A DNA stretch of 64,000 nucleotides from Diphasiastrum complanatum. Its lineage: Eukaryota > Streptophyta > Lycopodiopsida > Lycopodiales > Lycopodiaceae. Shown piece by piece: positions 58,743-64,000 of this stretch. The stretch covers positions 13,972,538 to 14,036,537 of the forward strand of contig CM055100.1 of the NCBI GenBank assembly GCA_029204225.1, in the 5' to 3' direction. The notes under the pieces were generated by a model that saw only the letters and a program-made list of their open reading frames with translations, was not told the DNA's origin and searched no databases. The position numbers and the translations under genes were made by a program. How positions within the stretch are numbered: the stretch's first letter is position 1; every line of letters begins with the position of its first letter.

Positions 58743-59720
58743 ATGGCCGAAGAAGCTGCAAATCAGATTGTGCCAAATCCCGCTACACCATCATATATGC
58801 AGATTTGCCAACAGTTGAGTACGGCACTCAATGACATGAACCATCAGAATAATATGAGAGATCAGCAGATGGAAGTTCTTCTAAACCAGATTAAATTGTT
58901 GTCTTTTCCGAACCTCAAGTTTCAACTTGAAACCTATTCGGGAGAGAAGAAGGAGAAGAAACCAGAAGTTGTGGAAGATTGGCTTGTTAAGTGGAGCCAT
59001 TACTTCAGTTGACACCGAATTCCTAATGAGAAGAAAATTACAAGTGTCGTGCTATTCTTATGTTGCAAGGCGTCGTCGTGGTGACGAGAGTGAAACCCAC
59101 GACCTGGAATGCTTTTGCGAAGTCCTTAAAAAAAGCTTTTGTAATAGCTGATGATGTCGACTACTACCAGAAATTTGTGAACTAAAAAATGGGTAGTAAG
59201 AGCCTAAACTCTTATATTCAGGAATTCATGAAACAAAATAGAGTTCCATCATTCGATCCTGAGTTGGCTTTATGGCAGTTTGTCCTAGGTTTGTCTGCCG
59301 ACTATCAAAACGAATGCAAGAGGAATGTGCTTCAAAGCCTCAAGGATTCTTTTCGGATAGAAAAAACATACGACTCCACGGTGGTGGCATCTAGGAAACA
59401 ACTTGAACAGATTCCAACCACTTTGAAATCCAAAAAGAGAAAGAAATGCTGTCCAGACTGAGCAAAAAAAATATTTTGTCGAATTGGATCAAATAGCGTA
59501 AGAACTCCAAAAACTGAAGCAGAAAAATTTGAAGAAATCTATGTCCCAGATGTAGGCTAAGAAAGAAAATCTCTATTTCATTTGTAATAAGCTTGGACAT
59601 ATGATAAAGATCACTGCTTATGGGATCAAGATTGACGAGGATAAAATCAAGATAGTGGTTGATTGGCCGATTCCACAAACTATGAGGCAAGTTAAATAAT
59701 TTTTGGGATGACACTAAATA
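58743..59720 (+). pseudogene. gypsy gag fused by deletion to an RT-RNase H linker
   Basis: Plus strand. Gag from Met-Ala-Glu-Glu-Ala-Ala (58743): LETYSGEK, VVEDWLVKWSHYFS then a stop, in another frame RRKLQ...SSWW-like SWWRE, then (59189 on) SLNSYIQEFMKQNRVPSF, ELALWQFVLGLS and RIEKTY. A zinc-knuckle-like box reads YFICNKLGHMIK (first Cys is Tyr) and is then joined to YGIKIDEDKIKIVVDWP and MRQVK, FLG: the junction between gypsy RT and RNase H. So protease and RT are deleted. Ends around 59720. Confidence 0.7.
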
Positions 59721-60993
59721 CCTATCCTACATACAAGTTCCTTGCAGGCACTATCGTATGGGTGTTATCCGACGCACGACACAAGGCAATTGTTGGAACC
59801 TACAAATGTCACAGATCTATCAATAGCTCCATATCTAGTAAAAATGGGTTAGTCATTTTGTAGCAATTCAGGTACATACATTCCCCCTCTCTTAGGTTGT
59901 CCTTGTCTTTTGACACGTGTTTCTATTGGAGCATATATTTAAAAATTGTCCTATCTCTAAGTTTAAGCTATGCACCTGGATCGAAACATAGTATTGCAGT
60001 TACAAAATTCACCCAACAATCAACCAGTCATACAAATGATGATTGCCACAGTCATTCCACTTTCTTGCATGTATCATTTATATTATCTTCAAGCAAACAA
60101 TAGTCAGACAAGAACAGATAGCACAAAATGCTGAATAAGACTGAAATATAAAAGCTCACATATTAACCAATTTGTCAATTGAGATAGATAATCAATGAAC
60201 AAATGTAAGGGAAGATGAATATTCTCAACCTATAAGCGATAATTTCAACGAAGCTCATTAACTGCTTTTCATTGCATCAACACATGTGCCTGAATTAGGC
60301 ACTTCTCTATCATATTCCAGACTTAGTTCAACAGTCGGTCACATCTTTTTGAGTGGACCATATATTCTTCAAATTTCACATCTCCCTGCACCTGAAAAAA
60401 CACAAAAGCAAAAAGCAAAAAGAGAATAATAATAGATATCAGCATCTATCAAACAGACTTGATATAAGCTTTCCTGCTATGATTTTCCTTTCAAACGCTG
60501 TCACAAAGCACGATATAAGGCATGCTATTCCTCAAAGCCCTGTTAAACACACCACCCATCCCACTTCTCAGCTGAATATGCAGATAGCAAGTTCATACTA
60601 CTAATGATATGGCTAAATTCTTTTGTCAACAGGAACATCACTGGCTTCAAAATGGACTTAGTAGATCTTCAAAAATAAGCTACAACCAATAGTTGAAGAT
60701 CTTAATCACTCACTTGTAACGTGGTTAGGTACGTGTTTGAAACTGTCACTCCAGACTGCCTTATCCTTGAAAATGTGGAATAAGATTGGATGATCATCCA
60801 AGAAACACGACACAATGGGAAACTAATGTCTGCATTTTTATCTGGATAGATTTGGAATGTTATCAGTAGCTAAAAATCAACACGACAAAACTTTCAGTTG
60901 ATTTTGGAAGCACCAGCACATACATTTCATGAGGTATGCTTTTACAAATATTAAATTTTCTAGGTGAGATCAACAATCAGCTGAAATTGTAAG

Positions 60994-60995
<2 letters not shown>
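59721..60995. other. non-genic stretch
   Basis: No gene or recognisable repeat; open frames are under 85 codons on both strands. Confidence 0.45.

Positions 60996-61080
<85 letters not shown>
60996..61080. repeat. compound (GT)n(GA)n microsatellite
   Basis: About 35 bp of GT followed directly by about 50 bp of GA. The 86-codon frame over it (Cys-Val then Arg-Glu repeats) is a repeat artefact. Confidence 0.97.
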
Positions 61081-61083
<3 letters not shown>

Positions 61084-61630
61084 CTTCACCTCTTGGCTTC
61101 CACGTTCATGAGGTCACAACAAAACATTACTGCTTAGCCTGCTTTTGCAATCTTTCCATCGTGTCCAAAGCTTCTGGTTCGTGCTGCAACGTGTGGCTTT
61201 CCAGGATCTGCCATATATATCCCCGTCTGATGAACAATCTAAATGGCATCAACCAGTAAGCAAAGTGGGTAACTTTCAGCCTTGAACGTTTATACTGAAT
61301 CTCATATTGGGATGTGAACATAACTTCAATGAAAATAGAGACTGTATTATTTACAGCGCAAATTCCACGACTATAGAGTCAAAAATATGTGCCAGGAGGT
61401 CTTCTGCTGATCCATTTTGGTTTACAGCAAAGCATCCTTACATCCCAAAACATCAGTTGTTCATCTTTCTTTGTCTCTCAAAGAATAAAGCGCGTAATAT
61501 GCTAAGCTAGATAGTGTTGTGGGCGGGCCAGCTCAAGTGAAGTACCTTGTAATTTTATGATCAAAACAGGCAACAAGCTTCCGCCTTCTGGCATCTGATC
61601 CATGCGACAATTGATTGAAACCCCAGTATC

Positions 61631-63424
61631 TCAGCATACAGCCTCGAAATGTTTTCCCAAGTGGCAATCCATTTCTTTTCTTATAAATGCCTCATCATCG
61701 CCCCGGCCAGCCACAGCATACATATTTGATATCAATGCATAAGCAGAAGCATTGCCTGGTTCTAATTCTATGATGGAATCAAAGGCATGTCTTCCAATCT
61801 CCAGATTACCGTAAGTTCTGCATGCACCCAAAAGGGACATCCACAGTGCAACATTAGGTTGTATTGGCATTTTGTCAATAAATTCACGTGCCTCGAAGAG
61901 TTTCCCACAACGACAAAGAAGATCGACCATGCATGTATAATGCTCCAAACAAGGTGAGATGCTGAAATCATTAGACATATTCCAAAAGAAAGAATAGGCT
62001 TCATCCACTAAGCCTGCATGGCTGCATGCAGACAGAACACAAACCAATGTCACTGCATCTGGCTTCACTCCTTCCTGACACATCCTTTTGAAAAGACGGA
62101 GAGCATCCTCACCATACCCCTGTTGCGCGCATCCATCAATGATTGCATTCCATGACACAATATCCCGTTCTGTTAGCTTCGTAAACACTTGGATGGCTCT
62201 GTCTATGCGCCCACATTTGGCATACATGTCAATGAGAGCATTCCCAACAAACAAATTTGAATCAATCCCGCTTTGCACAAGCTGAGAGTGGATATATTCT
62301 CCCTTTTCCAGAGCTGCAGTGCCACCACATGCTTTCAGTACCCCCACATAAGTAACAGTGTTTGGCTTTAGGCCGTCTTTCAACATCTTCTTGAAGAGGT
62401 GGAGAACTTCCAGAAAATGGCCATGCTTAGCACATCCTACAATCATTGTATTCCATAAAACCACATCACGATCAGATAGGCCAAGAAAAACTTGGCGAGC
62501 GTCACGTATGTTCCCACATCTACTATACATATTGACAAGACTGCTGCCAAGGTGCACATCCAACTTCAAACCAGTTTTGAGGATCTGTGCGTGAATAGCC
62601 CTGCCTAGTTCTAGATCATCTACCCCACTGCAAGCTTTCAGCATGCATAAAAACGTAACCCTATCTGGTTTCAGCCCCTGTTTTTGCATCTTCTCAAAGA
62701 GCTGTAAAGCTTGTTGGACATGCCCATGCTGGACGCACCCTGCAATCATCGCTGTCCAAGAAACCACAGTGCGTCCAGGTAACCTGAGGAAGACTTTACG
62801 AGCCGCCTCAAAGCATCCGCATTTGCTATACATGTCAATAAGGGAATTTCCAATCAATACATCACATTCCAGTTTACTATTGATGATGTGAGCATGGATG
62901 AGCTTTCCTCGTGTTAGGTCTGCTATGCTAGCACATCCATTCAGAACAGCAGCATACGTTTGAGCATTTGGATTCACATGTGACTGCAGCATTTCAAAAA
63001 ACAATGCAATAGCCTGCTCACCTTGTCCATGTCTAACATAAGCTGTTATGATAGAAGTCCAAATGAATTTGTCTTTCTGAGGAAGCTTTTCAAATATCAA
63101 ACGCACTTCTTCCAAATTCTCACCCAAAGCGTACAAACGAATGAGATGGTTTCCGAGCAAACGATGCGAGAAAACTCCTCCTCTCACAATTAGCTTATGC
63201 ACCCGTCTGCCAACTTCCAGATCTTTTGTTTTGATGCACTCCCTTAACAGGCAGTATAAAAGATGAACAGGCAGCGGAACACCTTGCTGAGCAATAAGCT
63301 CTGAACTGCTAACAGCTTCTGCCAAAAACCCCTCTTCACAAAGTTCACTCACGCATCTCACCGGATCAAAATGCTCGGCCTTTCCACCCATTCTGCACAA
63401 AACAAATCCAAAAGACATTGGCAA
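61631..63424 (-). CDS. PLS-class pentatricopeptide repeat protein with an E-like C-terminus
   Basis: 597 residues, intronless, intact. From about residue 119 a 101-residue P-L-S unit repeats: P motifs begin at WTAMIAGCVQHGHVQQAL (about 223), WNTMIVGCAKHGH (about 324) and WNAIIDGCAQQGYGEDAL (about 425); L motifs at TFLCMLKACSGV and TYVGVLKACGGT; S motifs at LVNMYSRCGNIRDARQVF and LIDMYAKCGRIDRAIQVF. An E region follows at about 527-580 (ALWMSLLGACRTYGNLEIGR, then SAYALISNMYAVAGR). The usual PGxSWIE end and a DYW domain are absent; the last 25 residues diverge (FIRKEMDCHLGKHFEAVC). The first ATG in frame is used. Such proteins bind organellar RNA in mitochondria or plastids, often for C-to-U editing; which transcript is unknown. 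No clear N-terminal transit peptide is visible. Confidence 0.93.
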   Translation of the reverse strand: MPMSFGFVLCRMGGKAEHFDPVRCVSELCEEGFLAEAVSSSELIAQQGVPLPVHLLYCLLRECIKTKDLEVGRRVHKLIVRGGVFSHRLLGNHLIRLYALGENLEEVRLIFEKLPQKDKFIWTSIITAYVRHGQGEQAIALFFEMLQSHVNPNAQTYAAVLNGCASIADLTRGKLIHAHIINSKLECDVLIGNSLIDMYSKCGCFEAARKVFLRLPGRTVVSWTAMIAGCVQHGHVQQALQLFEKMQKQGLKPDRVTFLCMLKACSGVDDLELGRAIHAQILKTGLKLDVHLGSSLVNMYSRCGNIRDARQVFLGLSDRDVVLWNTMIVGCAKHGHFLEVLHLFKKMLKDGLKPNTVTYVGVLKACGGTAALEKGEYIHSQLVQSGIDSNLFVGNALIDMYAKCGRIDRAIQVFTKLTERDIVSWNAIIDGCAQQGYGEDALRLFKRMCQEGVKPDAVTLVCVLSACSHAGLVDEAYSFFWNMSNDFSISPCLEHYTCMVDLLCRCGKLFEAREFIDKMPIQPNVALWMSLLGACRTYGNLEIGRHAFDSIIELEPGNASAYALISNMYAVAGRGDDEAFIRKEMDCHLGKHFEAVC

Positions 63425-64000
63425 AATACCAAAGCCATAGCTAATCTTACTATTAGGTTAAGGCAGAAATTTTGCAGCCATATGTTTGCAAGCAATTACC
63501 TGTCAAACCTATCATCTGTTAAACTCGGTTACCCTAACCATGTCCAAAAACCCTTAAACTGAAACGACAAACAAAATACAAGTAGAGAAGCAGATATGGA
63601 TTGCCCTGCTTGAAAAATCACAACGTTGAGAGCTCATTTACATGGGCAAGGTGATCGCCCACCTCATCAGCAAACATCTTGAGCCAATAAATCGGTGCAT
63701 TTGCTCAGAGAAGATCCACCTTCAGGCATCTGACAAGAAAACAGATCGCAAATCCTGTGAATTAAGCATTAGCAATGGCATTGGCTTACAGCATGATTCT
63801 GCACTAAGGCCTTAAATTCTTGAATCTGCCAAAAACTTCAAGTTTCATTCAAAGAAACCCATGTCTTTTGCAAAAAAACTGTCCGATCGTGAAAGATAAG
63901 GCTCACTTTCACTCACTCGAGGTCAAAAGATCGTCGAATTGAATCAGATCGATATAGCTGATAGTTCGGATTGCCTTCGACAACTGTGTTCGATAGTTGT
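63425..64000. other. 5' flank of the PPR gene
   Basis: No other gene. It should hold the promoter and 5' UTR of the minus-strand PPR gene; I see no clear TATA box or other site I can support. Confidence 0.45.

Noticed and set aside
60999-61259. 86-codon frame with Cys-Val and Arg-Glu repeats
   Set aside because: Artefact of the GT/GA microsatellite.

Overview
This is a repeat-rich nuclear window from a land plant, AT-rich, with spliced genes (GT-AG introns), a plant-type pentatricopeptide-repeat (PPR) gene and a strictosidine-synthase-like gene lying in a sea of decayed LTR retrotransposons. The style of the PPR protein and the dense nested copia/gypsy background suggest a fern-like or other large-genome vascular plant. 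That is inference; nothing here fixes the species.

Only two genes look intact: a four-exon strictosidine synthase-like gene (36105-37997, +) and an intronless PLS-class PPR gene (61631-63424, -). A possible small spliced gene cut by the window edge lies at 2-841 (+). Converging on it is a decayed multi-exon gene of an unnamed family (871-3840, -). A second fragment of that family lies at 10047-10600 (-). It is the best candidate here for an undescribed system.

Left part (4.9-30 kb). A copia LTR (family C, 4935-5149 plus 9765-10046) is split by a 4.6-kb copia element (D, 5150-9764, -) with a near-perfect target-site duplication. Element A (copia, +, 10636-15070) abuts a second family-C LTR. 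Element E (copia, +, from 19254) has its 5' LTR split by a solo family-D LTR with a perfect 5-bp duplication (GTTTA). A minus-strand copia polymerase follows, itself split by a 1.2-kb foldback element flanked by TA. Gag fragments of copia and gypsy type, a long GA microsatellite and a second family-E LTR complete the region.

Middle (30-46.7 kb). A gypsy element (G, -, 34170-30530) retains its integrase, two non-pol open frames and a 3' LTR. A 1.94-kb non-autonomous element (F, 40009-41946) carries the same LTR type, a TGGCGCC-type primer site and almost no coding, and is nested in another family-C LTR. The strictosidine synthase-like gene lies between G and F. From 42.1 to 46.3 kb four copia fragments of alternating orientation are pasted end to end.

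Right part (46.7-64 kb). Gypsy gag relics (about 49.4-50.3 and 58.7-59.7 kb), a copia polymerase relic, a small copia (B2, 51725-54707, same family as A) with a deleted 5' LTR, an element consisting of little but two LTRs (55183-56985), a GT/GA compound microsatellite and the PPR gene. I saw no tRNA, rRNA or CRISPR array.

Family letters (A, B2, C, D, E, F, G) are local labels for this window, not database names.
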